Source: Ectocarpus siliculosus
Taxonomy: Eukaryota > Sar > Phaeophyceae > Ectocarpales > Ectocarpaceae
Direction of reading: 5' to 3'
Length of the DNA stretch: 64,000 nucleotides
NCBI GenBank assembly: GCA_000310025.1
Contig: FN649737.1
Location: 2,638,000 to 2,701,999, forward strand
In this document: one piece after another, positions 51,211 through 63,685 of the stretch
Layout of the letters: each line of letters starts with the position of its first letter
Numbering within the stretch: the stretch's first letter is position 1
Made by a program: the position numbers and the translations under genes
The notes under the pieces: generated by a model
The model's input: only the letters and a program-made list of their open reading frames with translations
Database searches by the model: none
What the model was told of the DNA's origin: nothing

Positions 51211-52561
51211 AAAGGGAAATTGACAAAAGTGGGTATACCCACGCCATTCTCGGACAAAAGTGGGTACTCCAAAATCCAGCGCGCGCGCCCTCCATACGCG
51301 ACCCCCAAACGACTCGAAACCCCATTCTGACACCTGGACGACACAGCCAGGGACCATACACAGCACGGGCATCGATTTTTTCCCACTTTCAGGCACACCT
51401 GTAGCCCTAACACCGCCGAGGCGCGGAAGGCCTCACCAGAGTGCCCACTTCTGTCCGACATCGTGGTGGGTATACCCAGCGGCGTCACTAATTTTTTCAT
51501 TTTTCATATATTTGTATTTTGGCCCACGTCTGTCCAAATTGTCCCCACTTTTGTCCACTTGCGGACAGCGGAAATCGGGCAGAAATCGACCTGCACGTCA
51601 CCGCACGGCAGAACATCAAATAGCCTCGGAACGTCTCAGAACCTCCCAACGCCGTATCCATAGCATCTTTCCTATCCATGGCTGCCGAATGCGGACCGAC
51701 CGCGGAGGAACATGTCAGAAACATGCCAGACCCCTTCGGTACCGGCACTGGAAGATATCAGGCACGGGAAGATACCCGCGGCAAGCCCGGCAAGCAGCGC
51801 ACTAACGGCACGCCACAAATAAATGCATGACACACAACGGACAACACAACCAACGGGCGCGCGTACAGAACAAAAATACGGGCATACAGCATCACAGACA
51901 CGCGCCACACACACAAAAAAAACACCAGCCACCACTACGAGTGCACACCGACTCGTGAGGGCAGCAGCAGCATGTCGGGGCAGTTTGCCATGCAACTACG
52001 TGATGTTAGCGGGTATGCATATGCATTACATGTATGTAATACGAAGTGCAAATCCGACCCGATATCCCGCGGTCGGTCCGCAGTCGGCAGCCATGGATAG
52101 GAAAGATGCTATGGATACGGCGTTGGGAGGTTCTGAGACGATCCGAGGCTATTTGATGTTCTGCCGTGCGGTGACGTGCAGGTCGATTTCCGCTCGATTT
52201 CCGCTGTCCGCAAGTGGACAAAAGTGGGGACAATTTGGACAGACGTGGGCCAAAATACAAATATATGAAAAATGAAAAAATAAGTGACGCCGCTGGGTAT
52301 ACCCACCACGATGTCAGACAGAGGTGGGCACTCTGGTGAGGCCTTGCGCGCCTCGGCGGTGTTAGGGCTACAGGTGTGCCTGAAAGTGGGAAAAAATCGA
52401 TGCCCGTGCTGTGTATGGTCCCTGGCTGTGTCGCCCAGGTGTCAGAATGGGGTTTCGAGTCGTTTGGGGGTCGCCTATGGAGGGCGCGCGCGCTGGATTT
52501 TGGAGTACCCACTTTTGTCCGAGAATGGCGTGGGTATACCCACTTTTATCCATTTCCCTTT
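51211..52561. mobile_element. Foldback transposon-like element with 495-bp terminal inverted repeats
   Basis: Bases 51211-51705 and 52067-52561 are inverted copies about a centre at 51886, with few mismatches and no net indel. Each terminus starts AAAGGGAAAT followed about 20 bases in by the palindrome GTGGGTATACCCAC. The 361-base spacer (51706-52066) has no convincing gene, so the element is probably non-autonomous. I found no clear target-site duplication. A one-ended relative is at 9369-9421. Confidence 0.8.
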
Positions 52562-53257
52562 AAAAAATAACAGTGAAATCATCTGTGGGTAGGGGCTTGA
52601 ACTACAACATGACAGCAACGCCGAGCTACGTATGTCACGGAGGCTGCTTTACCAGAACGACGCCCGCTGTTTCTACTGATTGATAACGTCGAATAACGTC
52701 GAGCACCGGGTCCGGTAGGATAAGCCTACGAAGAAAAGGAGTGTGTCTTCCGACCTTTGACGACCATCGTCTCTGCTTAACGGGCACTCGTGGTTGATCT
52801 TGGAAACGTTGTTGTCGCTGGGAGGTGTACTTAAATCTACGTCCCTTTTTGTTGTGTGATTTGGGGGGCACCATACTCCTTGACGCAACGGTATCCTTAA
52901 CGCGGGAACGACTGTAGGTTCTTCAATGAGGGGTTGTTGTTCGTGATCCGAAGGTGTGCCTAACACATGTCCATGGGAGGAGCAACTTCGTACGGCACAA
53001 GCGACAGGAAGCCACGCGGAGATCGGGAAGCCACTCGTGTATCGTCAGCTCTCTCTTTCTCTCTCTCTCTCTCTGGTCTCACACGGCAGGATGATGTGAA
53101 AATGAAATAGTGAATCGAAACATGGACTACAATCACAGAAAAGCTTAAATGCTACTGTACCCACATTTATGCATATATATTGATACGATGGCATCGGATG
53201 GGTAGGGTAGAAGATGGACGCCGACGAAAACAAACTACAAACTCGTGTGTGAAGAGA
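52562..53257. other. Non-coding stretch with a short CT tract
   Basis: No supported gene. A CT microsatellite is at 53046-53075. Confidence 0.4.
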
Positions 53258-53790
53258 ATGCCGGAGATGGCAGAGACAACCGAGTGGTTGAGTCACGAAG
53301 GTCACCTGTCTGCTCTGTTCATTGCGGAGGATGTGATACGGGTAAGCAATGAAGTCGGGAAGACAGATACTCGGATTTGGCTCTTTTCGAAGAGTGTGGG
53401 CGAAATCATGAAGAAGGGCAAGCTTTCGTTCACTCCTGCTGTTGTGGAAAAGATATTCGCTTTTCATGTCGCAACGCGCCTGTTGTTGACGCTCTACATA
53501 GCTCCTCGTCATCTAAGCGTCCCGGAACGCCCCCAAACGCGTTGCCAATGACAAGGGTACCCGGGAGGCCTTCGCGGCAGAAAGCGAACGCACGGCTCTC
53601 TCCCTCGGCGCTTCCATGGCGGAAGCCAGGGCTAGGCAGATGATAGTCATCCTGGACAGGCGAGAGAGGGAAGCCGCCAAGGCGGGCGCTGGCCCCCAAG
53701 GACTCAACGTTCAAGGAAAAACGCCTTCTCCGCCGTCGTGCAACGGCACCTGTCGAAATGATGGCGGTTTCGCCGTCACTCCAAGAAGGA
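53258..53790 (+). CDS. Possible hypothetical gene, structure uncertain
   Basis: From the ATG at 53258 the frame reads MPEMAETTEWLSHEGHLSAL and reaches a good GTAAGC donor at 53342; unspliced it stays open to 53551. A second frame from about 53517 gives a charged helical stretch (AFAAESERTALSLGASMAEA, then QMIVILDRREREAAK). I could not link the two in phase with a clear acceptor. No family recognised. It may be a broken repeat-derived gene. Confidence 0.25.
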
Positions 53791-53944
53791 ACGACGCCGC
53801 TGCTGTCTGGAGGGGGGCGTGTTGCTACTGCTGCCACCACTGATGACCCACTGGCAGCTTGCGAAATACATGTGAGGGTTTTCTTCGTCAGGACTCTGTG
53901 GTGTGAATTGGGTCTCCCACACTTTCTACAGTTTGCTATACCAC

Positions 53945-54370
53945 CAATGGGACACCCATAGGCAGCCCAGGGGACACCCATGGGCATGCCCATGGGTAGC
54001 CCGTGGGCAGCCCATGGACAGCTCATGGACATCCCATGGACGGCCAACGAGCACCCTTCAACCGGAACATGTGTACTCCTGGACAATAGATTGTCTGCTC
54101 TGAAACGGGCATTATAACGACAACTAACGCTATCGCTAACTCTAACCCTAACCCCAAGCCCACACGGTACGTCCTAGGTTGGCGCTGGGTGGCTAAGTTC
54201 TAGGTTGATGTGCCGATGGCCAAGTTCTAGGTTGATATGTCGGTGGCGAGTTCTACATAGGTTGAAGTGCCCACGGTAGGCACTTCGTGGGCAGTTCATG
54301 GGCCGCCCATGGGCGCCCAGTGAAGTGCCCACGGGCGACCCATGCCCCATGGGTGCCCCATGCGCGGTTT
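53945..54370. repeat. Two CCATGGG palindrome clusters flanking a telomere-like tract
   Basis: Variants of GCCCATGGGC recur at 53945-54040 and 54287-54365. Between them, 54136-54155 reads CTAACTCTAACCCTAACCCC, close to the CCCTAA telomere unit of algae and many eukaryotes. A second short repeat, GCCAAGTTCTAGGTTGATGT-like, occurs three times at 54170-54265. Confidence 0.75.
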
Positions 54371-56900
54371 AGCGAAACTGTGCGGGAGATTGTGTGAATT
54401 GGGGTGTGGGTATGTTCAGGCACGAGGGCTGGCGGGCAAAAACAATGGGGGAGGATGGTGCCATCTTACATCGATCGGCCTGCGCCAATAGAGGCCACTA
54501 ACACATGAAGCCGACCGCTTGGGAGTTCGAAGACGAATGTGCCCATGACCGCGACAGGCTCAATAACTCCACGCTTGATTTGCACTGAGGGCCTCTGCTC
54601 TCTGTTTTGTGCGTCAAGCGATCGCGGGGTCAAGCTTACCGGAGGCAATGAACTTATTTCTACAGGAACGGTTGAATCTTTTCCCGTATGGATATCCCGC
54701 TGATGTTTCAGCGGCCCCCCCCCCGCCATGATGTATGAAGCATGCCTGTCTTTTCGCGCACCGACTCTCTGCTGTTCCTTTGTACTGCCCTCAACATCTC
54801 AGGAGCTGAAGGAAAGCATCGCCTTGCTGTAGAAGAAGGTCGAATCGTCCAGGATTGGCATGCATGTCGCAGGAAAAAGCCGTCTCGGTCACCGCGGTCA
54901 GCGTCCCCGGTTTTCACGGGGAAGGGGTTGCCGCCTTTGCCGGATCGTCGAGTGTAGTGAGCGCTGCCTATTTGGAGGCATGTCTGTATTTTGCCCATTT
55001 TTGGCATGACCGACGGTTAAACAGCGGTCGGTCGTTCTTGCTCGACGTGATAGGGGAGACTAGCCTGATGATGGATCAAGGGGGCCCTAGGATGTTTCGT
55101 GACAATGATAAACGTGCACCACGTTTACCCGCTTCCGAGGTGTCCACTCGTAACCCTCGTGCCTTCAAGTCCTTTCTTCTCCTGTCAAGATGGAATATTT
55201 TCGTGTCCGTCTTGAGTAGGAAATGGGATGGTAGTAATTGGGGGGGTAGGTGCTGCGAGCTTTGGCGAGCAATGCCATGACTAACTAAGGATTGAAATGG
55301 GCCTGAGGTTCTTTCCCACGCTCGGCTCGGCAGGAAAACGTCCTGGCCGACTTTCATACCATGTTTCAGTGGGATTGCGTGAACAAAAACAATCACCCCC
55401 TGTTTCAAGCTCGGGTCCGGTATCCTTGACGTCGTGCTTCAGGAGAGCCCCAAACGCAACACATGCTAAACCAACGATCGGCCTCAATGAGAACCTTACA
55501 GTAGTCCACCGCGTGCATGCGGGCAAGGTCGACCGACAATAAGAACACGGCACAAACCGAGGTTATTTGTGCCCCGAGTCCCACGGCCGACAACGCGCGC
55601 CAACCAGCGACCTGGTCAACCATCTGGCTACCAAAATACATACGTGGTGGTTATTTGTCGTTTACTGTACCAAGGTATGCTCGCCGGGGGCAAAGGAGGG
55701 AGTTAGCGGGGTAAAGTACAGCATCGACGACAACTAGACTACAACTACAACAAACTTAGCCTTGGCGAGGGGCGATCCATGTGACGAAAGAGCGCTGGGA
55801 CATCGAGCTGACAACGCAACACACACACGCGCGCGCGCTCGATTGTTTCCCCTTAGCCGGCACCCGTGACGTCTTGATAACCCACGGGTTGATGTTGGAT
55901 CGGATCAAATCCAATCGGTTGAATTTTCTCAGATGACGGAAAGAACGGTGGCGAAAATACGGCGAGGACAGGGACAAAAATCGACGGAGAGTGAGTGTCG
56001 ACGAAGACTGAAGGAAAGGTGCTAGCGAGCAGTAGGGTGCTGATGGTAAAGAGGGGAACAATGAAAAGAGTAACAAAGAGGAGGAATGAGAAAAAAAGGT
56101 GGGATTGAAACAACTATGGAGGAGAATGACATGGCACGGCAGAAAGCCAAAAAAGAAAAACCCAATGCTAAACTTTCACGAAACGAACGCGCGAGGAATA
56201 GAGAGTTGCTTGATGTAAATCCTTGAGGACAAAATTACTCTTCTGCATTCAAGGAAGGTGATGGCACAAGCAACCATATGCGGAGCCCAAACGACCACGA
56301 GTAGCCAGTAGGGGTCTAGGTAGAAACGCGCACCATTCTTCACCTGCTGCCGTTTCCGCCTTGGATCCGGAGAATAGCCAACCTCATGGCGCCCCTCACG
56401 GGGTTCCACATCATGGGTTCTAGAAGATTGTTCTACACAAACTCAGCCGCCATGAGACGGGCGTCTGCGTCTTCTCATTGGCCTGTGATACGAATGAGAG
56501 AACATCCACCCAGAAAAAAATAGTTGCTACAAATCGTAAGACAAAATTCCAATCGGGCAGTCTCATCCTCCTCTTTTGTCGTGCCAGCGATGCTATCACA
56601 CGCACCACCAAAAGACATCGAAGTACCACCGCGAGCGTCGACCACTTCGTGCAACGACAAAGACTACATATTCAAACACTGATGATCGAAACCGAATAAC
56701 GCATGCAGAAACGCTGGACCGGGGGCCATCGTGCAATAGCCACCGTATCAAGCGGGGACAATGCGGATGGGACGCGAGCGTGCAAACAATTCGGAGTCGA
56801 ACACACGAAAGGTACCACGAAAATATTGAAACTCTTCCCTTGTAGCTCTTTGATTGCAAAAACAGCATCTGAGCTAAACAAAAAACAACTGTAGGGCGGG
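54371..56900. other. Gene-poor stretch
   Basis: Many open frames of 60-140 codons overlap on both strands but none shows family similarity or a splice-consistent partner. I see no recognised repeat family here. Confidence 0.4.
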
Positions 56901-56979
56901 GGGGCCGAACATCTATGCCACATCAAAAGCATGCCATGACTCTGATCGCACAAGAGGAAAAGCCCTATGGCAAAATGGT

Positions 56980-57720
56980 CAAGATCAATGATCAAGCCAA
57001 ACACAGAAACACAAGAGCCGTGCGCCATGATGCTGGCATCAGAAGCAGGATTAGTACGCTACGATGCTAGTATCAAAGCAAAACCGGGGGGTGGGGAGGG
57101 GAGACCGACGCGTTGATGGCCCTAACTCCACTCGAGGGAAACCCCAACGGCTACAGGTCAAGGCCATCAAACAAGTCCACCATAGAAACCAGACTAGTGC
57201 GCTAAGGTGGTGGCACCAGAAGCAGGAATAGTACGCTACGATGCCAGCATCAGAGAAGACGAACTGGAAAGGGGGGCGAACATATGTCCGAAACCGTACC
57301 AGATCATGGCTCCTACTCCACACGAGGAAAACACTTGCTGACAAGGTCAAGGCCAATCACGAAGTCTGATCTGGAAGCAGGGTCGACGCGCCACGATGCC
57401 GGCATCAAACAAAACACGGAAGGCGGCAGGGTGGGGGGGACGAACACGAATGCCATACCGAACGAGTGTATTGCCCCGACTGCACACGAGGAAGAGTCCT
57501 CTACGGCAAAAAGGTCAAGGCCAATGCACAAGTCTGATGCGGAAACACAGGATCAGTTCGCCACGATGCCGGCATCAAAGCCAAACCGGAAAGTAGGGGG
57601 GACGGGGGGGAGGGGGTGCCCCAAATCAAGGCGGTTGTGGGTCTTGCTACACGCTGGAGAAATCCAGTGGCAAAAGGCCAAGACCAACAAACGCTCTGAT
57701 CTGGAAACAGTTTATGTGCG
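56980..57720. repeat. Degenerate tandem array around GATGCCGGCATC palindromes
   Basis: CACGATGCCGGCATCAAA-type cores occur at about 57058, 57238, 57392 and 57560, spaced 154-180 bases, each followed by a G-rich block (GGGTGGGGGG-like) and an AAGGTCAAGGCCAA-like block. At least four diverged units are present. The 234-codon frame at 57284-57988 is mostly made of these units. Confidence 0.7.
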
Positions 57721-58844
57721 CCATCAGTGCATCATCTCCCAATACGGTCACAGAAGGTGGCTACCGCTGCAATGGAGAATACATCTCCAGCAAATGGCGA
57801 TAACGCATCAACGTATTCGATTGGGAGATTCCTCACGTCCAGCGCACTGTCACGGCTTTGGCCCACACAACACATGGAACTCCAATGGCCAAGCCAGGAG
57901 CTCCGAAGCATGGCCACGCGCTACCCCTGTCGGCGTGCGGCAATCGACTTATTTCCATCATGCGAACAACTACTCAAGCAACAAATAGCAATCACAAACA
58001 CCGCGCGAAACGCACAACACACAACGCACTCGAACCTAGTAGTCGATGATGATGAAAAGAAAAGGCGCTCGGTAAGGACACGACATAGAAACACACACGA
58101 GCCAATACTGTACAACAACCAATCCCTGGCTGGCAAAACTCGAAATTGCTCAATGCACGCGTGCACCCGAAAAAACCATTCGCGTATAGCCCGCCAACAC
58201 CTAAATCCTGCACATCTTCATCGCATCCCGTGCCGAGCTGAGAGAACGCAATGAGGAGTGCTGATGACACGCTGGTCCTACACCCACCGCGAGCGCTCGA
58301 TGAAGGTTGCCTACTGTTAGAGAACAAACACGCTTGAAAAAACTAAAGAATCACACAAATATATAACTTGACGCGCATTCATTCACGTCCGACCCTCCCC
58401 CACAGACATCATAGGCCCCCCACACGACAACCTATTCTCACGCGTGAGGCCTTTGTGGCAAGCCTAGTGAGTGTCTTATCTGCATCTACACTCCTAGAAC
58501 GCTCTACACCATCTTTTCCCACGTTTTTTCATGCCGCTACGTTCTTTTTGTGCACGCTACGCCACCATCAACACCGCACACGTCACGCAGCAGCGCGCCA
58601 CGCAGGAAGCACACGTGCACATCTCACGCACCGAAAGAAAACATTTTCAATAGCTCAAGCCAACGAATTCTGAAGCCCCATCCTGCCAAATAATACTTCT
58701 GCTACAAATATCGGTCGCGAATCCGCCACTCTCGTACACCGTGTAAAACGTCACCATTTTCCCTGACGTTCACATGTTGCGGAGCGACAAGTGGTTCCGC
58801 GGGGAGGGAGAGGCCTTCGCTCTCTTCCTTCTCTCTTCTTCCTC
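57721..58844. other. Non-coding stretch downstream of the Ala-rich gene
   Basis: No supported gene or known repeat. It probably includes the 3' untranslated region of the minus-strand gene ending at 58845. Confidence 0.4.
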
Positions 58845-59780
58845 CTAGCCGTCCACCTCCATCGGCCACGGCCCTTCGTACTCCTCGTCGTCGTCAACGT
58901 CCATCTGGTTGGACGCCCACTCGGCCTCCCGGAGCTCCTCCATCGCCGCCTGCGCACGCGCAAGGTCCGCGTCCGCGATGACAGACTGCCAGAGCAAGGC
59001 TTCTTCCTCGGCCTTGGACATGGACGGCCGGCCCGCGAGGCTCAGCTTCGCCTGGAGAACCGACGCCAAGGCTCTAGCCATCACAGCTGTTGCCGTCGAT
59101 ATGCGCTCGAGCTTGGACGGGTCGACGTCCATGTCATCGCGGGCGAGTTGCTGGGTCTGGAAGGCGCTTGACCATGAGCTGGCTGCTCCGAAGAGCTGCC
59201 CGGGAGGCGCGGGGGAGGACATCGCCGCCGTCGCCGCCGCGGCCGCCGCCGCATTGCTTGCCACCGCTGCCGCATACCTTGCCGCCGCCATCGATCCCTG
59301 GGAGGGCTGCCCCGAGGGCACCGCGGCGGGCATCACCGCCGCCGCCGCCGCTTGGAACGAGGGCGCGGCGGGGGGCATCACTGCCGTCGCTCCCGTCGCC
59401 GCCACCGCCACCGCGGCCGGCCCCACGGTCGACCTCGACGCTGCCGTTCCCGCCGCTGCCGCCCCGCTCGCCCCGCTCGCCCCGCCCACCCTAGGCATGC
59501 TCGGCGAGGACAGTATGGACAGGCGGACGGCAGGGCCGGCCGTGGTGACGGGGCTGGGGTGGGCCGGGAATCCGATGAACGCCGACTTCCTCGCGTGCAG
59601 GGGGCGACGAACTGGCGGTGGAGCAATCGGAGGCTTGGTGCTTGCCGGGACCGGCATCGTGGTGGGACCAACGACCTGGGGATAACGGAAGGGCCATTCG
59701 GGACCGTTAATCAGTTGGTGATGAATAGCATATGGTGTATACTCCTGGGGAGGGCTCTTGGGCGTGAAGAGGAGTCGCAT
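58845..59780 (-). CDS. Ala/Pro-rich hypothetical protein, acidic C-terminus
   Basis: An intronless minus-strand frame of 311 residues from the ATG at 59780 (MRLLFTPKSPPQEYTPYAIH). I do not recognise the family. The first 100 residues are Pro-rich. An Ala-rich low-complexity centre follows (about 120-210). The C-terminal third is helical and less biased: LERISTATAVMARALASVLQ, then KAEEEALLWQSVIADADLAR. It ends in an acidic tail, DVDDDEEYEGPWPMEVDG. No signal peptide or membrane helix is visible. The 5' end of the frame and its upstream DNA are duplicated head-to-head in the inverted repeat (copy starts at 63686). A spliced upstream exon is possible. Confidence 0.55.
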   Translation of the reverse strand: MRLLFTPKSPPQEYTPYAIHHQLINGPEWPFRYPQVVGPTTMPVPASTKPPIAPPPVRRPLHARKSAFIGFPAHPSPVTTAGPAVRLSILSSPSMPRVGGASGASGAAAAGTAASRSTVGPAAVAVAATGATAVMPPAAPSFQAAAAAVMPAAVPSGQPSQGSMAAARYAAAVASNAAAAAAATAAMSSPAPPGQLFGAASSWSSAFQTQQLARDDMDVDPSKLERISTATAVMARALASVLQAKLSLAGRPSMSKAEEEALLWQSVIADADLARAQAAMEELREAEWASNQMDVDDDEEYEGPWPMEVDG

Positions 59781-60710
59781 GTCGTATAGCAGCAACTGTG
59801 GCTGTTCTTTCTCCGCGCAGACGCGCTCTCGATAGACTTTATAGCACCGCTTTAGGTACTGACAACAGCAACTACGTCAATGGGTTCAAGAGAGGCAGGC
59901 ATGGGAACCGAGAGGTGCATCTTGTTGACGAATTATTGTTTGATGAACAACACGTAGCAGCAGACTTGATACATCATCTGGTTCCCGCCCCAAGGACACC
60001 ACAAAGGGCTACTACTGCTGTTGATTTGTAGACTAAGCAGGCAGATGACGCCAATCTCCGGAAAGCAGCTTATGGATTGACCCAGTTCTTGCAACGAAAC
60101 ATGCAGCTGTAGGAGAGAGGGACGGTGGCACATCTCAATGAGACATGTCAGCCTGTAGGAAGCGCTTCTCAGCTTGGCCTACTTTCTGGAGTTAAGAAAA
60201 GATACGCACCACTCCACAATATTGATCTAAGGATGCCAAGGAGAGTAGACCAGACTGTGGTTTTATCGACTCAATACCGTCATTCGTACCGTGCTGGCGG
60301 GCGTTCCGGCACCGGCGCCCCTTCTCTTCTTCTGGCCACCGACCCTGTCCGCGCGAGGTGAGCACCTAACGAAACAGCATTGGTCAGCACAGCAACGAAT
60401 TGAGACACAAACACATATCAGTAAGGGGACGTTGAAGCATAACAGGGGATCGTTTCTGTATTTTTGTTTGGTCTGACACACGTAACATTGCGGCAGCGGG
60501 GAAATGAGGAGGTGATGGGCGTATTATGCGGACGCCCAAGGGTTTGAGAAAGGTGTGGTATCGCCGCTTTGTCGGATATATCTGTGCATTGACCTCCAGA
60601 TGACGACGTTTGAGTTGAAAGAGACGCGGACAAAGCCTTTTGCGCTTGCTTTTGCCGGCGGTTGCGTATTTATTGTGTTCACCACGCTAGCCTCTCCTAA
60701 GCAAATTTGT

Positions 60711-60793
60711 CTTCACGTTATTGATTGCTACACACGGGGATGAGCGTCTACCTTCACGTTATTGATTGCTACACACGGGGATGAGCGTCTACC
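60711..60793. repeat. 41-bp tandem duplication, repeated in the opposite arm
   Basis: TTCACGTTATTGATTGCTAC followed by ACACGGGGATGAGCGTCTAC occurs twice in a row. The same doubled block is at 62673-62755 in reverse, so the tandem duplication predates the inverted duplication or was copied between the arms. Confidence 0.9.
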
Positions 60794-63685
60794 TCAACCA
60801 CCAAGCACGTTTATGGCGACGGCGCCGAGACGGAGAGTGAAGCCACGTCGTAGGCCTCTGACATGGCCACGTACCGAGACTGTAGCTACAGGTGAATTTC
60901 GCCGACCGGTTCTGCGTATAAAAAGGGACGTTCTTTCGCCGCCTCACGGACGGCCGTTTTATGCTGGAGTAGCAGCGCTAAAGCTGCAGCAGGATACGTG
61001 TGTGCATAGTGCCATAGAATCGGGGTAGTTCGTTCGGGCGACATGTATGTTTGTATGTGCGTAAAATAGTCTACAACCTAATCTGTTGCACAAACCGCAC
61101 GAGTGTATGTAGATCACTTGATGAGTTTTTCGCGTAAAATCCCTTGCTCCGCGAATCTGCGATGGTGTCGACCCCCCAAACAAGCTCGAATGACCTAGCT
61201 GTCTATCTCATTCAAACGCTTTCTACCTCCCAGGGCGCCTCCGAGGGCTCACGCCACGGCGTACGAGAACCCGCGCGTGTTGAACCGCTCAACGCGGCCT
61301 CTCCACTCACATTATTCGACTGTTATCGTTGTGTTGTTGCAGAGACAATCGTGACGTCGGGACTCTCTGCTGGCTGGCAGTAGTTCAACGGACCACCGCT
61401 TTCGTCCTCGCCACTCCTTCTCTCTCTGGTCTCGACTCCACGTGGTCCTTGCCACCTGTGGGTCTTGGCAAGAGTCTGGGGAGTGCGCTGAGTGTGTATG
61501 TCCGCTAGTGTCCGCCGCGGCCTGCTTCAAAATCCAGCAACGAACGGTTACAGATTATCCCGCCGCCCCCTGTGTGTCATCCTGGTTCTACAATGGAACC
61601 TTGAAAAAAAAAATGAGATGGTCGATCGGTACAACGGAAAGAGGTTTGTCATTTTATCACTCTGTTCATTGACAAGTTGCCACGGCTTCTCTGTGGACAG
61701 ACTATTGGACAACTCAACGATAGCAGTGCCGATCATATTGCGTTACGGAGGCAAAGTTAGCAATGCCTTCTCGAGAATTAACGACGTCACAGGACAGTGA
61801 TCCATGACTATACATGACCTCAGTTTTCCGTTTTACCGATCGACCGTCTCATTTTTTTTTGTCAAGGTTCTATTGTAGAACCGGGATGACACACAGGGGG
61901 CGGCGGGATAATCTGTAACCGTTCGTTGCTGGATTTTGAAGCAGGCCGCGGCGGACACTAGCGGACATACACACTCAGCGCACTCCCCAGACTCTTGCCA
62001 AGACCCACAGGTGGCAAGGACCACGTGGAGTCGAGACCAGAGAGAGAAGGAGTGGCGAGGACGAAAGCGGTGGTCCGTTGAACTACTGCCAGCCAGCAGA
62101 GAGTCCCGACGTCACGATTGTCTCTGCAACAACACAACGATAACAGTCGAATAATGTGAGTGGAGAGGCCGCGTTGAGCGGTTCAACACGCGCGGGTTCT
62201 CGTACGCCGTGGCGTGAGCCCTCGGAGGCGCCCTGGGAGGTAGAAAGCGTTTGAATGAGATAGACAGCTAGGTCATTCGAGCTTGTTTGGGGGGTCGACA
62301 CCATCGCAGATTCGCGGAGCAAGGGATTTTACGCGAAAAACTCATCAAGTGATCTACATACACTCGTGCGGTTTGTGCAACAGATTAGGTTGTAGACTAT
62401 TTTACGCACATACAAACATACATGTCGCCCGAACTAACTACCCCGATTCTATGGCACTATGCACACACGTATCCTGCTGCAGCTTTAGCGCTGCTACTCC
62501 AGCATAAAACGGCCGTCCGTGAGGCGGCGAAAGAACGTCCCTTTTTATACGCAGAACCGGTCGGCGAAATTCACCTGTAGCTACAGTCTCGGTACGTGGC
62601 CATGTCAGAGGCCTACGACGTGGCTTCACTCTCCGTCTCGGCGCCGTCGCCATAAACGTGCTTGGTGGTTGAGGTAGACGCTCATCCCCGTGTGTAGCAA
62701 TCAATAACGTGAAGGTAGACGCTCATCCCCGTGTGTAGCAATCAATAACGTGAAGACAAATTTGCTTAGGAGAGGCTAGCGTGGTGAACACAATAAATAC
62801 GCAACCGCCGGCAAAAGCAAGCGCAAAAGGCTTTGTCCGCGTCTCTTTCAACTCAAACGTCGTCATCTGGAGGTCAATGCACAGATATATCCGACAAAGC
62901 GGCGATACCACACCTTTCTCAAACCCTTGGGCGTCCGCATAATACGCCCATCACCTCCTCATTTCCCCGCTGCCGCAATGTTACGTGTGTCAGACCAAAC
63001 AAAAATACAGAAACGATCCCCTGTTATGCTTCAACGTCCCCTTACTGATATGTGTTTGTGTCTCAATTCGTTGCTGTGCTGACCAATGCTGTTTCGTTAG
63101 GTGCTCACCTCGCGCGGACAGGGTCGGTGGCCAGAAGAAGAGAAGGGGCGCCGGTGCCGGAACGCCCGCCAGCACGGTACGAATGACGGTATTGAGTCGA
63201 TAAAACCACAGTCTGGTCTACTCTCCTTGGCATCCTTAGATCAATATTGTGGAGTGGTGCGTATCTTTTCTTAACTCCAGAAAGTAGGCCAAGCTGAGAA
63301 GCGCTTCCTACAGGCTGACATGTCTCATTGAGATGTGCCACCGTCCCTCTCTCCTACAGCTGCATGTTTCGTTGCAAGAACTGGGTCAATCCATAAGCTG
63401 CTTTCCGGAGATTGGCGTCATCTGCCTGCTTAGTCTACAAATCAACAGCAGTAGTAGCCCTTTGTGGTGTCCTTGGGGCGGGAACCAGATGATGTATCAA
63501 GTCTGCTGCTACGTGTTGTTCATCAAACAATAATTCGTCAACAAGATGCACCTCTCGGTTCCCATGCCTGCCTCTCTTGAACCCATTGACGTAGTTGCTG
63601 TTGTCAGTACCTAAAGCGGTGCTATAAAGTCTATCGAGAGCGCGTCTGCGCGGAGAAAGAACAGCCACAGTTGCTGCTATACGAC

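Noticed and set aside
53041-53080. CRISPR-like or other structured array
   Set aside because: It is only a short CT tract; no spaced direct repeats of CRISPR type occur in the window, and the genome is eukaryotic.
57284-57988. 234-codon plus-strand frame
   Set aside because: It is largely made of the tandem-array units and matches no protein family.
59798-63668. Paired frames of 60-90 codons in both arms of the inverted repeat as separate genes
   Set aside because: Their perfect pairing is due to the DNA duplication, not to coding constraint; none has family similarity.
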